This document shows positions 15,848 to 24,305 of a stretch of DNA of 51,109 nucleotides, in pieces. The stretch lies in contig NZ_JAACYW010000055.1 in the NCBI RefSeq assembly GCF_015356825.1, positions 1 through 51,109 on the forward strand. Direction: 5' to 3'. This DNA comes from Catenulispora rubra (lineage in GTDB: Bacteria > Actinomycetota > Actinomycetes > Streptomycetales > Catenulisporaceae). Numbering within the stretch: position 1 is the stretch's first letter; each line of letters begins with the position of its first letter. Under the pieces are notes generated by a model. The model had not been told where the DNA came from. It made no database searches and worked only from the letters and a program-made list of their open reading frames with translations. The position numbers were made by a program, and so were the translations under genes.

Positions 15848-17637
15848 CAGGGAACCATCCTCTGCGGGGTCGGGTCGGTCGGCGTCGTGTGCGCGAACTG
15901 GGCCGCGTGCAGGCGCGCGTACGCGCCATCGGCGGCCAGCAGCTCGGTGTGCGATCCCTGCTCGACGATCGCGCCGTTGGTCATCACCAGGATCACGTCC
16001 GCGTCCTGGATCGTGGACAGCCGGTGCGCGATGACGAAGCTGGTCCGCCCCTGCGCCAGCCGCGTCAGGGCCTCCTGGATCAGCAGCTCGGTCCGGGTGT
16101 CCACGGAACTCGTGGCCTCGTCCAGGAGCAGGATCGCCGGATCGGCCAGGACCGCGCGGGCGATGGTGATCAGCTGGCGTTCGCCGACGCTCAGGCCGGT
16201 GCCCTCGGCGTCGACGACGGTCTCGTAGCCGTTCGGCAGGGTTCTGATGAGGTGGTCCACCCGGGCGTCGCGCGCCGCCTGCCGGATCTGCTCGGCGGTG
16301 GCGCCGGGGCGGCCGTAGCCGATGTTCTCCTCCACGGTGCCGTGGAACAGCCAGGTGTCCTGCAGCACCATGCCCAGGCGCGAGCGCAGCGCGTCGCGGT
16401 CCACGTCCCGGATGTCGGTGCCGTCGATCGTGATCCGGCCGCCGGTGACGTCGTAGAAGCGCATCAGCAGATTGACGAGCGTGGTCTTGCCGGCGCCGGT
16501 GGGCCCGACGATCGCCACCGAGCGCCCGGGCCGGACTGTGAAGCTCAGGTCCTCGATCAGCGGGCGGTCGGGGGAGTAGCGGAAGGAGACGTTCTCGAAG
16601 CTGACCAAGCCCTGGACCGGCTCGTGCAGCTGAGCCGAGAAGTCGCGGTCCTCCTCCGGCGCCGCCAGGAATTCGAAGACCCGGTCGCTGGAGGCGACCC
16701 CGGACTGCACCAGGTTCGCCAGGCTCGCCACCGCCATCAGCGGCTGCGTGAACTGCCGCGAGTACTGGATGAACGCCTGCACCTCGCCGACCGACAGCGC
16801 TCCGGAGGCCAGCCGGAACCCGCCGACGACCGCGACGACCACATAGCTGGCGTTGCCGATGACCGTGGTGACCGGACCGATCAGCCCGCTCATGAACTGG
16901 GCCCGCGCAGAGGCCTGATACAGCGCCTCGTTCTCCTCGCGGAAGCTCGCGACGATCTCCTGCTTGCGGCCCAGCAGCTTGATCAGGCTGTAGGCGCTGT
17001 ACGTCTCCTCGACGCGCGCGTTCAGCGTCCCGGTGATCTTCCACTGCTCGTCGAACCGGCGCTGCGCGCGAGCGCCGAGCACCTTGGTCAAGTACATCGA
17101 CAGCGGCACCGCGACGATCGCGACCACCGACAGCAGCGGCGAGATCCAGAACATCATGCCCAGCACGCCGACCAGCAGCAGCGAGGAGTTCGTGATCTGA
17201 CTCAGGGTCTGTTGAAGGCCCTGCGCGACGTTGTCGATGTCGTTCGTAGTGCGGCTCAGCACTTCGCCGCGCGTCCGGCCGTCCAGGTAGGACAACGGAA
17301 GCCGGGTGAGCTTGTCGGCGACCTCGGCGCGCAGCGAGAACATCGCCTTCTGCACGACGCGCGTGGTGAGCCGCCCCTGCAGGATCCAGCACGCGCCGGA
17401 CCCCGCGTACGCCAGCACCGCCGCGACCAGCGTCCAGGCCAGGTCGCTTCCGTGCTCGCCGTGGAACACCAGGTCGGTGGCATGCCCGAGCAGCCAGGGC
17501 CCGCTCACGTTCAGGGCGATGCTGCCGACGCCGAGCGCCGCCACACCCGACAGCCGACGCTTCGGACCGAGCAGCCCGTACATCCGGCGGGCGGACTGGC
17601 GGAAGTCCGTGGGCGCCTCGATCGTCTGCTCCGTCAC
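15847..17637 (-). CDS. ABC exporter half-transporter, catalytically complete subunit
   Basis: 596 residues: about six membrane segments (1-320) fused to an ATPase domain. Walker A GPTGAGKTT, signature LSVGERQLI, Walker B ILLLDEATSSVD with the catalytic Glu present, and H-loop IAHRLST. GTG at 17637 overlaps the stop of the preceding ABC gene (GTGA). With that gene it forms a heterodimeric exporter of the LmrCD/TM287-TM288 type, this being the member with the normal active site. Placed in a biosynthetic operon, it probably exports the product or gives self-resistance (inference). Confidence 0.9.
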   Translation of the reverse strand: MTEQTIEAPTDFRQSARRMYGLLGPKRRLSGVAALGVGSIALNVSGPWLLGHATDLVFHGEHGSDLAWTLVAAVLAYAGSGACWILQGRLTTRVVQKAMFSLRAEVADKLTRLPLSYLDGRTRGEVLSRTTNDIDNVAQGLQQTLSQITNSSLLLVGVLGMMFWISPLLSVVAIVAVPLSMYLTKVLGARAQRRFDEQWKITGTLNARVEETYSAYSLIKLLGRKQEIVASFREENEALYQASARAQFMSGLIGPVTTVIGNASYVVVAVVGGFRLASGALSVGEVQAFIQYSRQFTQPLMAVASLANLVQSGVASSDRVFEFLAAPEEDRDFSAQLHEPVQGLVSFENVSFRYSPDRPLIEDLSFTVRPGRSVAIVGPTGAGKTTLVNLLMRFYDVTGGRITIDGTDIRDVDRDALRSRLGMVLQDTWLFHGTVEENIGYGRPGATAEQIRQAARDARVDHLIRTLPNGYETVVDAEGTGLSVGERQLITIARAVLADPAILLLDEATSSVDTRTELLIQEALTRLAQGRTSFVIAHRLSTIQDADVILVMTNGAIVEQGSHTELLAADGAYARLHAAQFAHTTPTDPTPQRMVP

Positions 17638-19376
17638 GATCCGACCTCCGCCTCGGTCGCCGCCGCACCGAGCTGCGAGCGAACGATGTCCCGGTAGACC
17701 TCGTTGGTGCGCAGCAGCTCGTCGTGGGTGCCGATGCCGGCCACGTGCCCGCCGTCCAGCACCACGATCCGGTCCGCGGCCCGCGCCGTGCTGGCCCGCT
17801 GCGCGACCACCAGGACCGTCGAGCCCGCCGTCTCGATCGCCAGGGCGCGGCGCAGCGCGGCCTCCGTGGCGAAGTCGAGGGCTGAGAAGGAATCGTCGAA
17901 CAGATACACGGCAGGCCGCCTCACCAAAGCTCGTGCGATCGCCAGCCGTTGTCGTTGTCCGCGAGAGAAGCCGGCACCGCCCTGCGTTACCGGTGCGTCG
18001 AGCCCGGCGGGCTGGGCGGCGACGAAGTCCTCGGCCTGCGCTGTGCGCACCGCGTCCCACAACTCCTCGTCGGTCGCCTCCGGCCGGCCCATGCGCAGGT
18101 TGGACGCGATCGTCCCCGACAGTAGATAAGGCTCCTGCGGAACTAGCGTCACGTGCGCCGCCAACGTCTCAGGCGCCAGGGCTCTGACATCCTGCCCGCC
18201 GATCTCGATCCGGCCGTCGGTGGCGTCGATCAGGCGGCAGGCCAGCGCCAGCAGCGTGGTCTTGCCGGTGCCGGTCGAGCCGACGATCGCGGTCGTGGTG
18301 CCGGGCTCGGCGACCAGATCGACGCCGGACAGCACGTGTTCCTCGGCGCCGGGGTAGCGGAAGCCGACGCCGTGCAGCTTCACCCAGCCGGGCCGGCTCA
18401 CCTCCCGCACCGGATCCGGCGGCGAGGCCACCTCGGGCACCGTGTCGAGCACCTCGGCCACGCGCACCGCGCACACCTGCGCACGCGGCAGGCCGATGAC
18501 GAAGAACGCCGCGGACAGCAGCGCGCCCTGGATCATCACCAGATACGTGAGGAACGCCGTGAGCGCCCCGATCCGCATCCCGTGCCCGACCCGGTTCGAG
18601 CCGATCCACACCGCGGCCACCCCGGCGACGTTCACCAGGTTCACCACCAGCGGCATCAGCAGCGTCGAGACGCGGCCCAGCCGCGCCGAGACGTCGGCCA
18701 GGCCGCGGTTCGCGCCCTCGAACCGGGCCCGTTCGGCCGGCTGCCGGACGAAGGCGCGGGTGACCCGGATCCCCGCGATCTGTTCGCGCAGCACCCGGTT
18801 CACACCGTCGATCCGCTCCTGGAGCGTCTGCGACAGCGGCCGCATCCGGCGCACCAGCGCCGCCACGATCAGCGCGAGCGCCGGCACCAGCGCGGCCAGC
18901 AGCCCCGACAGCGCCACGTCCTGGCCCAGCGCCATCGCCACCCCGCCGACGGCCAGCACCGGCGCGGTGACCGCGGCCGTGAGCGCCGCCGTCAGCAGCA
19001 TCTGGATCTGCTGCACGTCGTTGGTGGTCCTGGTGACCAGCGAGGACACCGGGAGTCGGGCCATCTCCGGCGCCGAGAAGTCCTGGACGTGCTCGAACAC
19101 CGCCGCGCGCAGGTCCCGGCCCATCGCCGTCGATACGCGCGCGCTGAGCAGCACCGCCGCCACGGCCGCCGCGCCCTGCGCGATCGCGGCGCCGACCATC
19201 GCCGCGCCGTACCGGAGCATCAGGGCTTTGTCGTGGCCCAGTACCCCGTGGTCGATGATGGCCGCGTTCAGCGCCGGCAGGATCAGCAGGGCCACGGTCT
19301 GTAGCGCCTGCAGGACCAGGACGGCCCAGATCATGCCGGTGTAGGGCCGGGCGAAACGGCGGAGCAGCTCGATCAC
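17634..19376 (-). CDS. ABC exporter half-transporter, subunit with degenerate catalytic site
   Basis: 580 residues, membrane domain (about 1-310) plus ATPase. Walker A GSTGTGKTT, signature FSRGQRQRLA, Walker B VYLFDDSFSALD, in which Asp replaces the catalytic Glu, and Q in VVAQRAST at the usual H-loop place. Such changes mark the degenerate half of heterodimeric exporters (LmrCD, BmrCD, TM287/288). GTG 19376 overlaps the methyltransferase stop (GTGA), and its own stop overlaps the next GTG, so the three are made in step. Substrate is presumably the cluster product. Confidence 0.9.
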   Translation of the reverse strand: MIELLRRFARPYTGMIWAVLVLQALQTVALLILPALNAAIIDHGVLGHDKALMLRYGAAMVGAAIAQGAAAVAAVLLSARVSTAMGRDLRAAVFEHVQDFSAPEMARLPVSSLVTRTTNDVQQIQMLLTAALTAAVTAPVLAVGGVAMALGQDVALSGLLAALVPALALIVAALVRRMRPLSQTLQERIDGVNRVLREQIAGIRVTRAFVRQPAERARFEGANRGLADVSARLGRVSTLLMPLVVNLVNVAGVAAVWIGSNRVGHGMRIGALTAFLTYLVMIQGALLSAAFFVIGLPRAQVCAVRVAEVLDTVPEVASPPDPVREVSRPGWVKLHGVGFRYPGAEEHVLSGVDLVAEPGTTTAIVGSTGTGKTTLLALACRLIDATDGRIEIGGQDVRALAPETLAAHVTLVPQEPYLLSGTIASNLRMGRPEATDEELWDAVRTAQAEDFVAAQPAGLDAPVTQGGAGFSRGQRQRLAIARALVRRPAVYLFDDSFSALDFATEAALRRALAIETAGSTVLVVAQRASTARAADRIVVLDGGHVAGIGTHDELLRTNEVYRDIVRSQLGAAATEAEVGS

Positions 19377-20392
19377 GACGCCGGCACTCCTTCCATCAGC
19401 AGCTCGTTCTTGCCGATCGGCGCGCTGCTCGCCAGGCGTGCTCCGGCTGCGGCGAACATCTGTCGGTACTCCTCCAGCGAGCGGTGCCGGCCGTCGGAGA
19501 ACACCATCAGCTGCAAGTCCTTCAGCAGGACCTCGATCGGGGCCTGGACGGTGTCCACGACCTCGTCCACGACCAGCACCTTGCCGTAGCGGTCCAGGCA
19601 GCGGCCGATCAAAGCCGAAGAGTCGGCGTCGGACCAGCTGTGCACGACCGCCGACAGCAGGCACACGTCGGCCTCGCCGGGCAGATCGGTACGGAAGTCG
19701 CCGGCGACGACCTCGCAGCGTTCTGCGACGCCGTAGCCCGCCAGCACCTCCTGCGCACCGGCGACGGCGTACGGAAGGTCGACCAGGACTCCGCCGAGGT
19801 GCTGGTTCCGACTAAGAATCTCGCCGAGGATCGCGCCCCGGCCGCCGCCGATGTCGGCGACGCGCCGCACCGAGCCGAAATCGAAGGCCTCTGCGATGGC
19901 CGCACCGCGCCGCCGCGCCTCCTCGGTGGTGCGGCCCATCATGGTCTCGCCGACGCCCGGGGTCTTGTCGAAATACTCGAAGGAGTTCGACCCGTAGTGC
20001 TGCTCGAAGGCCGACCGGCCGGTCGTCACCGATTCCAGCAGCCGGCCCCAGCTGTCCCACTGCCAGGCCTCGCCGGCCGCACGCACCCGCGGCCACTGCG
20101 AGCCGGGGACGTCGGTGCGCACCAGGGTGCCGCGCGCGGTGAGTTCGAACGTCCCGTCGGGCAGCTCGTCGACCAGCTCCATCGCCCGGCACAGGCGCAG
20201 CAGCCGGGTCAGCGAGCCCTCGTGCGCGCCGGCCTTCAGCGCGAGGTCGGCCGCCGTGGCGGGGCCGGCGGCCAGCGCGTCGGCGATGCCGAGCTCGGCG
20301 AAGACGTACAGGGCCTGGCTGAGCCGGTACCCCAGGGCGAGGGAGCGCAGCGCCTTGGCATCCGGATCCATGGAACCGCCTTTCTCAGTCAT
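19373..20392 (-). CDS. SAM-dependent O-methyltransferase (plant-OMT/hydroxyneurosporene type)
   Basis: 339 residues. N-terminal winged-helix dimerisation domain (about 12-100, RLSQALYVFAELGIADALAAG), then the SAM site VADIGGGRGAILGEIL, DLPYAV and the FRTDLPGEADVCLLSAVVHSW stretch carrying the His that acts as base in this family. It should methylate a hydroxyl (or occasionally amine) of the cluster product or precursor. ATG 20392 overlaps the stop of the C-like gene (ATGA); ATG 20371 with AAAGG in front is an alternative. Neighbours on both sides overlap, consistent with one transcript. Confidence 0.9.
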   Translation of the reverse strand: MTEKGGSMDPDAKALRSLALGYRLSQALYVFAELGIADALAAGPATAADLALKAGAHEGSLTRLLRLCRAMELVDELPDGTFELTARGTLVRTDVPGSQWPRVRAAGEAWQWDSWGRLLESVTTGRSAFEQHYGSNSFEYFDKTPGVGETMMGRTTEEARRRGAAIAEAFDFGSVRRVADIGGGRGAILGEILSRNQHLGGVLVDLPYAVAGAQEVLAGYGVAERCEVVAGDFRTDLPGEADVCLLSAVVHSWSDADSSALIGRCLDRYGKVLVVDEVVDTVQAPIEVLLKDLQLMVFSDGRHRSLEEYRQMFAAAGARLASSAPIGKNELLMEGVPAS

Positions 20393-21819
20393 CGGACATT
20401 GGATATCGGAGTGTGGGGCAGCTTCGGAAACGCCTCGGCGGCGGGCAGGTCGGGGTTGCCGGCGGCTCGGATCAAGGTCTGCTCCAGATCGCGCAGGAAG
20501 CCCGCGGGCCCGTGCGATCCGAGAAACCGCCGCTCACCGCCGAGTCGGAGGTAGGCCTGCTCGGAGGTGTTGTGGACGTGCACGAACAGGTTGGCCGTCT
20601 TCGGCGCGTTCCCGGGTGGCAGCTCACTGATTCGCGTCCGGGGGAGCGCCGCTTTGATCCCGGCGGCCAGCTCTGATGCCACGATGGGATCCGCGGCGCC
20701 ATACCGCTGCCGTTCCAACCGGACGTCGTTGACGAAGCAGTACCCTTCGCTGCCGTCCAGACCGCGACTCCGCGCCGTCTCCGCCATCAGGGCATCGAGC
20801 TTGCGCGGATCGATCTCGCAGTTCCGCAGCGCGGAGAGCTGAGCGCCGGCCGTTTGCTGCACAAAAGCCGAAATCGGCTCATCGCGGACGCTCACCCGGA
20901 ACAGGGCATTGAGATTGAACGCGCCGACGAGGTTGCGCGAGGCGGGCAGGAACCGGGTGGCGACGATCAGCCGCAGCGCCGTCTCCGTCTCGCCGGTGTA
21001 TCCGGCGAGCACCAGCGCCAGACCGGCCAGGACCGGCGTTCCGGCCTCCACGCCGAAGCGGGCCGCCAGCGAGCGTGCGGCCAACGCCATGGCGGGGGAG
21101 TCGATCCGGGCCCACAGGAAGTCGGGCTGATCGGCCCGTCCGGCATGCATCAGCATGGGCTCCGGCAGATCGCCGAGCCGGTCGGCCCAGAAGGCCAGGG
21201 CCCGGCGCTCGCGCGCCAGACCGGTCTCCGAGGCCTCGTACTCGGCCCGCGCCAGCGGCTGCTGGCCGGCCGGCCCGAGTTCCTGGCCGGCAAGGAGTTC
21301 CAACAGGTCCGCCGACAGGATCGGGAAGCTGGATCCGTCGACCGCCATGTGCGAGATCGACGCGAACAACGCCTCGGGCACGCCGGCCCGTGTGACGAGT
21401 CCGAACCGGATCGGCAGATCGCGCGCGTTGTCGAACGGCTCCTGCCGCAGCTGCTCGCCGACGTTCTCCCGAGACGGCGCCGGGCTGCCCTCTTCGTGCG
21501 CATATATACGAAGCGACAGCTCTCCGGTCGCGTCGACTTCCTGGAGCGGGCCGTTCGGGCCCTGGAAGTACCGGGAGCGCAGCGAGTCGTGGCGTTCGAC
21601 CAGCGCGGGCAGGGCACGTGTCACGCGGTCCAGATCGGTCCCCGGCGGTAGCTCCCACCAGGCGAGCCGGTTCAGGGTGACTGCGTCCGGACCGAGCCAG
21701 GCCAGCACGTCCCAGATCGCGGTCTGGCCCCAGGTGAGCGGACCGGTGCCGGACGTGGACCCGTGGAACGGTAGTGCCACTTCGTTCGCCGGTATCTCCG
21801 CCGACATTCCCGCCGACAT
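20389..21819 (-). CDS. Stand-alone NRPS condensation-like domain protein
   Basis: About 476 residues, only a condensation (chloramphenicol-acetyltransferase-like) fold. It opens with PLTWGQTAIW (C1-like motif); the active-site motif is S156-H-M-A-V-D-G162, so the second His and the DG of HHxxxDG are kept and the first His is Ser. Later come RFLPASRNLVGAFNLNALF, resembling the C-domain latch region (VGFFVNTLPLR), and the FVNDVRLERQRYG segment. Such free domains join carrier-bound acyl or aminoacyl groups to an amine or alcohol, or release them. The obvious partner here is the discrete carrier protein encoded at 29147. ATG 21819 is preferred (GAGGG 8 bases upstream); a GTG at 21834 overlaps the regulator stop. 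Confidence 0.85.
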   Translation of the reverse strand: MSAGMSAEIPANEVALPFHGSTSGTGPLTWGQTAIWDVLAWLGPDAVTLNRLAWWELPPGTDLDRVTRALPALVERHDSLRSRYFQGPNGPLQEVDATGELSLRIYAHEEGSPAPSRENVGEQLRQEPFDNARDLPIRFGLVTRAGVPEALFASISHMAVDGSSFPILSADLLELLAGQELGPAGQQPLARAEYEASETGLARERRALAFWADRLGDLPEPMLMHAGRADQPDFLWARIDSPAMALAARSLAARFGVEAGTPVLAGLALVLAGYTGETETALRLIVATRFLPASRNLVGAFNLNALFRVSVRDEPISAFVQQTAGAQLSALRNCEIDPRKLDALMAETARSRGLDGSEGYCFVNDVRLERQRYGAADPIVASELAAGIKAALPRTRISELPPGNAPKTANLFVHVHNTSEQAYLRLGGERRFLGSHGPAGFLRDLEQTLIRAAGNPDLPAAEAFPKLPHTPISNVR

Positions 21820-21830
21820 TCCCGCCGCCC

Positions 21831-22484
21831 TCACCGGTGCCCGGATCCGGCAGCGGCGCGCACGGCCCGGTCCAGCTCGCCGACGATCCACTCCTGCAGA
21901 TCGGTCTGCTCCCGCTCGGCGGCCTCCAACCACCGTTGGTACTGCTCGCGGCTCGGCTCCAGTTGCAGGCTCACATTGTGCCCCGGGCCGCGTCGACCGG
22001 CACGGCGGGCGTTCGCCTTCACGTGCCGGCGCAGCTCGTTGCGCGACCACTTGAGCCGCACGGCGAAGTCCAACCAGTGGTCCTGCTCGACCTCCGGCAG
22101 CGCCGCGACCTCCATGTGGTGCTGGAAAGTCAGGGTGTCTCGCCGGCGAGACGGCACGAAAGCGCGGGCGACCCACGCGTAGTTCCGCAGCGTCTGGTAG
22201 TCCAGCGTGGTCTCGGTCATGGCGCGCCGGTAGCGGTCCGGGTAGCGGTCGTGGCCGAAGACCAGCCAGTCGCCGATCCACCACGCCGAGGAGTCGCACA
22301 CGGTGACCAGCCGCGTCCCGATCCGGCACCAGGCCTGCAGGTTCAGGTCCTCGGGCAGCTGCAGCCGGGTGCGGTCCACGACGGCGACCGCCTCCAGGCC
22401 GATGCCGTAGCCCCGCACCGGATCCGGCGGCGGCGCGGGTTCGGCCGGATCATGCGGTTTAGTCGACGCCATGTGCCCACTCAC
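21831..22484 (-). CDS. LmbU-family cluster-situated transcriptional regulator
   Basis: 217 residues. The block RIGTRLVTVCDSSAWWIGDW followed by LVFGHDRYPDRYRRA and TTLDYQTLRNYAWVARAF is the hallmark of the LmbU family, activators found in lincomycin, hormaomycin and related actinomycete clusters. The helical region after it (FAVRLKWSRNELRRHVK) is probably part of the DNA-binding fold. First gene of the leftward operon; GTG 22484 has GGAAGGGA about 9 bases upstream, and ATG 22472 is an alternative. The gene contains an exact copy of the 16-bp palindrome also found in the divergent promoter region, so autoregulation is plausible (inference). Confidence 0.9.
   Translation of the reverse strand: MSGHMASTKPHDPAEPAPPPDPVRGYGIGLEAVAVVDRTRLQLPEDLNLQAWCRIGTRLVTVCDSSAWWIGDWLVFGHDRYPDRYRRAMTETTLDYQTLRNYAWVARAFVPSRRRDTLTFQHHMEVAALPEVEQDHWLDFAVRLKWSRNELRRHVKANARRAGRRGPGHNVSLQLEPSREQYQRWLEAAEREQTDLQEWIVGELDRAVRAAAGSGHR
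22137..22152. promoter_or_regulatory. Candidate LmbU-type operator within the regulator gene
   Basis: GTCTCGCCGGCGAGAC, a perfect 16-bp palindrome with core CGCCGGCG, identical to 22751-22766. The match continues to 22 bases (22137-22158 against 22751-22772) with one mismatch. It lies in codons for the conserved-looking PSRRRD segment, so coding constraint could explain part of it. Confidence 0.5.
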
Positions 22485-22994
22485 GCGGTGCGATCCCTTC
22501 CGGAGGCGACGGTTTCCAGCGCCCGAAGGGACCGTGACGAACGGGTGAATCAGATCTCTGATCGACGTTCGGCGCAGTGGTCCCCGTGGGGTCGAGTATG
22601 CATCAAACCCCCAACAACGGTCAGCAAGAACCAGACGGAATTTGGAAATCAGGCAACTGTCCGCACGGGGAAACGCTTCCCAGGACTCGCTGAACCGGTG
22701 TAATACGGCTCTTTGCTGACAACAAGGGCAAGCGGTCGGCCCAGCTCGCCGTCTCGCCGGCGAGACGGCGCGAGCACGCGTTCAGAATGCCTTGCGGCGC
22801 TTGGAATCCGGTGCGGATAATCCGAAGGTCACCAGCCGGACACGGCCGATATCCCGGATGGATACCTTGGTGGCGCCACGGGGCAGGTCCGGCGCATTTC
22901 CACCGGACCCGGCGCGGCGTACCCCGATGCCGTCGCGCGATTCCCGACTTGTCCTCGTCCATCTGCCCTGACCTGCGCCGGACCGGGAGATCTC
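22485..22994. other. Divergent promoter region between the two biosynthetic operons (510 bp)
   Basis: No credible gene. It separates the LmbU-type regulator operon (left) from the radical SAM operon (right) and must hold both promoters. Seen: the 24-bp palindrome at 22747-22770; a TAATAC sequence after TG near 22700, in line with a possible -10 for the rightward operon; and a small GGGAA-ACGC-TTCCC dyad near 22670. I could not place -35 boxes with confidence. Confidence 0.6.
22747..22770. promoter_or_regulatory. Perfect 24-bp palindrome, candidate LmbU-family operator
   Basis: CGCCGTCTCGCC followed by its exact inverse, with the CGCCGGCG core at 22755-22762; the dyad extends outward (GCTCG/CGAGC) with a two-base bulge. 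It lies 225 bp before the radical SAM start and about 263 bp before the LmbU-type start. CGCCGGCG is, from memory, the motif reported for LmbU itself. A role as intergenic hairpin cannot be excluded, but a terminator makes little sense between divergent genes. Confidence 0.6.
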
Positions 22995-24299
22995 ATGCCT
23001 GATTCACTGTTCAGACAAACTGTGCTCAAGACTCCCCAGAAATCCTCGCCGCTGGACTTGTTGCGCCAGGAGATCCTGGATTCCCTGCCCGAATACCGAA
23101 CGCACGGCCCGACCCACGCCTCCACTTGTTATGTGTGGCCGTCCTCGGAGTGCCCGGTCGGTTGCGGCCACTGCAACTACGCCTCCCCGCTGTCACTGAA
23201 CCGCATGACCCGCTACAGCGTCGCCCGCGACCCGGGACCGGTGCTGCGGACCATGAACAGCATGGGCCTGTGGAAGGCCGTGCTCTCCGGCGGCGGCGAG
23301 CCGATGGTCGAGCCGGAGTTCTGCGAGCGCTTCGTGGCCGAGATCGACTCCCCGAACCTGGACGAGATCGAGCTCATCACCAGCGCGCACTTCGCCGAGA
23401 CCGACGAGGAGGCCCGCGCGGCGCTGCTGCGGCTGGTCCAGGCCTGGCGCAACCGGACGCCGGACCTGGCCAAGGCCCGGTTCACCGTCCGCATCAGCCT
23501 GGACTGGTTCCACGCGCAGCGGATCGGCGTGGGACCTGCGGCGCGCGTCATCAGGATCCTGAGCGAGCCGGGCCTGGAAGACGTCGGCTGCTACATCCGC
23601 TCGGTGCTGCTGGACAACGACCCCACGATGGCCGACCTCGCCAAGGAACTCGGCGGGCACCTGACCGAGATGGACGACTACCAGCAGCGCATCGTGATCC
23701 CCGGCGGCCGCACCGTCCTGGCCTACCACAAGAACCTGATCATCGAAGGCCGGATGAACGAGCGCAAGCTGTCCCGGCTGCCGATCAGCGTCCCCACCGC
23801 CTCCCGCGCCGACGTGTTCGGCAAACGCTTCGAGAACGCCGGCGGCGAACAAGTCCCGGCCCGCACCTACAACGGGCCCACCGTCGTACACCTGGACGGC
23901 CTGGCCTGCCTGATCGACGACGACGGCAAAGCCCGGATCCTGGAGGGCAACGACCCCGGGCGCTGCGCCGACGTCCGCGACTTCCCCGACTGGCCGTCGG
24001 CCGTCTCCTACCTCTACGCCGACCCGCTCACGGTCTTCCTCGTCGACCACGGCCCGCAGGCACTGGCCGCGCTGATGGGGGACGCGTTCCCCGACGCGCC
24101 GCTCGCCGCCTCCGACACCAACCAGCTCTACCACCTCACAGAACTGCTGCTCACCACGCCCGAACGCCGGCTGTACGCGATGCTCCGCGTGCTGGAGATC
24201 CACCTCGCCGAGGAGCGCGTCACGGTCGACGCCGCGCTGATCGACCGGGCCTGGCGTGCGCTCGCCGACGAGGGTGTCGCCGTCCCGGATCGGGGCTGA
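22995..24299 (+). CDS. Radical SAM enzyme
   Basis: 434 residues. C53-PVG-C57-GH-C60 is the CxxxCxxC motif for the 4Fe-4S cluster, and GGGE at 99-102 (LSGGGEPMVEPEF) the SAM-binding loop. The core barrel seems to occupy about 45-300. The last 130 residues (from HLDGLACLIDDDGKARILEG) have no further Cys cluster, so no SPASM-type auxiliary cluster is evident. The reaction is unknown; in this setting it could rearrange, couple or modify an amino acid or nucleotide. First gene of the rightward operon, ATG with GGGAGA upstream, six bases from the next gene. Confidence 0.85.
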   Translation: MPDSLFRQTVLKTPQKSSPLDLLRQEILDSLPEYRTHGPTHASTCYVWPSSECPVGCGHCNYASPLSLNRMTRYSVARDPGPVLRTMNSMGLWKAVLSGGGEPMVEPEFCERFVAEIDSPNLDEIELITSAHFAETDEEARAALLRLVQAWRNRTPDLAKARFTVRISLDWFHAQRIGVGPAARVIRILSEPGLEDVGCYIRSVLLDNDPTMADLAKELGGHLTEMDDYQQRIVIPGGRTVLAYHKNLIIEGRMNERKLSRLPISVPTASRADVFGKRFENAGGEQVPARTYNGPTVVHLDGLACLIDDDGKARILEGNDPGRCADVRDFPDWPSAVSYLYADPLTVFLVDHGPQALAALMGDAFPDAPLAASDTNQLYHLTELLLTTPERRLYAMLRVLEIHLAEERVTVDAALIDRAWRALADEGVAVPDRG

Positions 24300-24305
24300 G
24301 CGGCT

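Noticed and set aside
22747..22770. Rho-independent terminator
   Set aside because: It stands between divergent gene starts, has no loop in the strict palindrome and no T-run, and its core recurs inside the regulator gene, so an operator is more likely.
22485..22994. RiPP precursor peptide for the radical SAM enzyme
   Set aside because: No short frame with ribosome site, leader-like sequence or core was found here or between the operon genes. The carrier-protein logic fits better.
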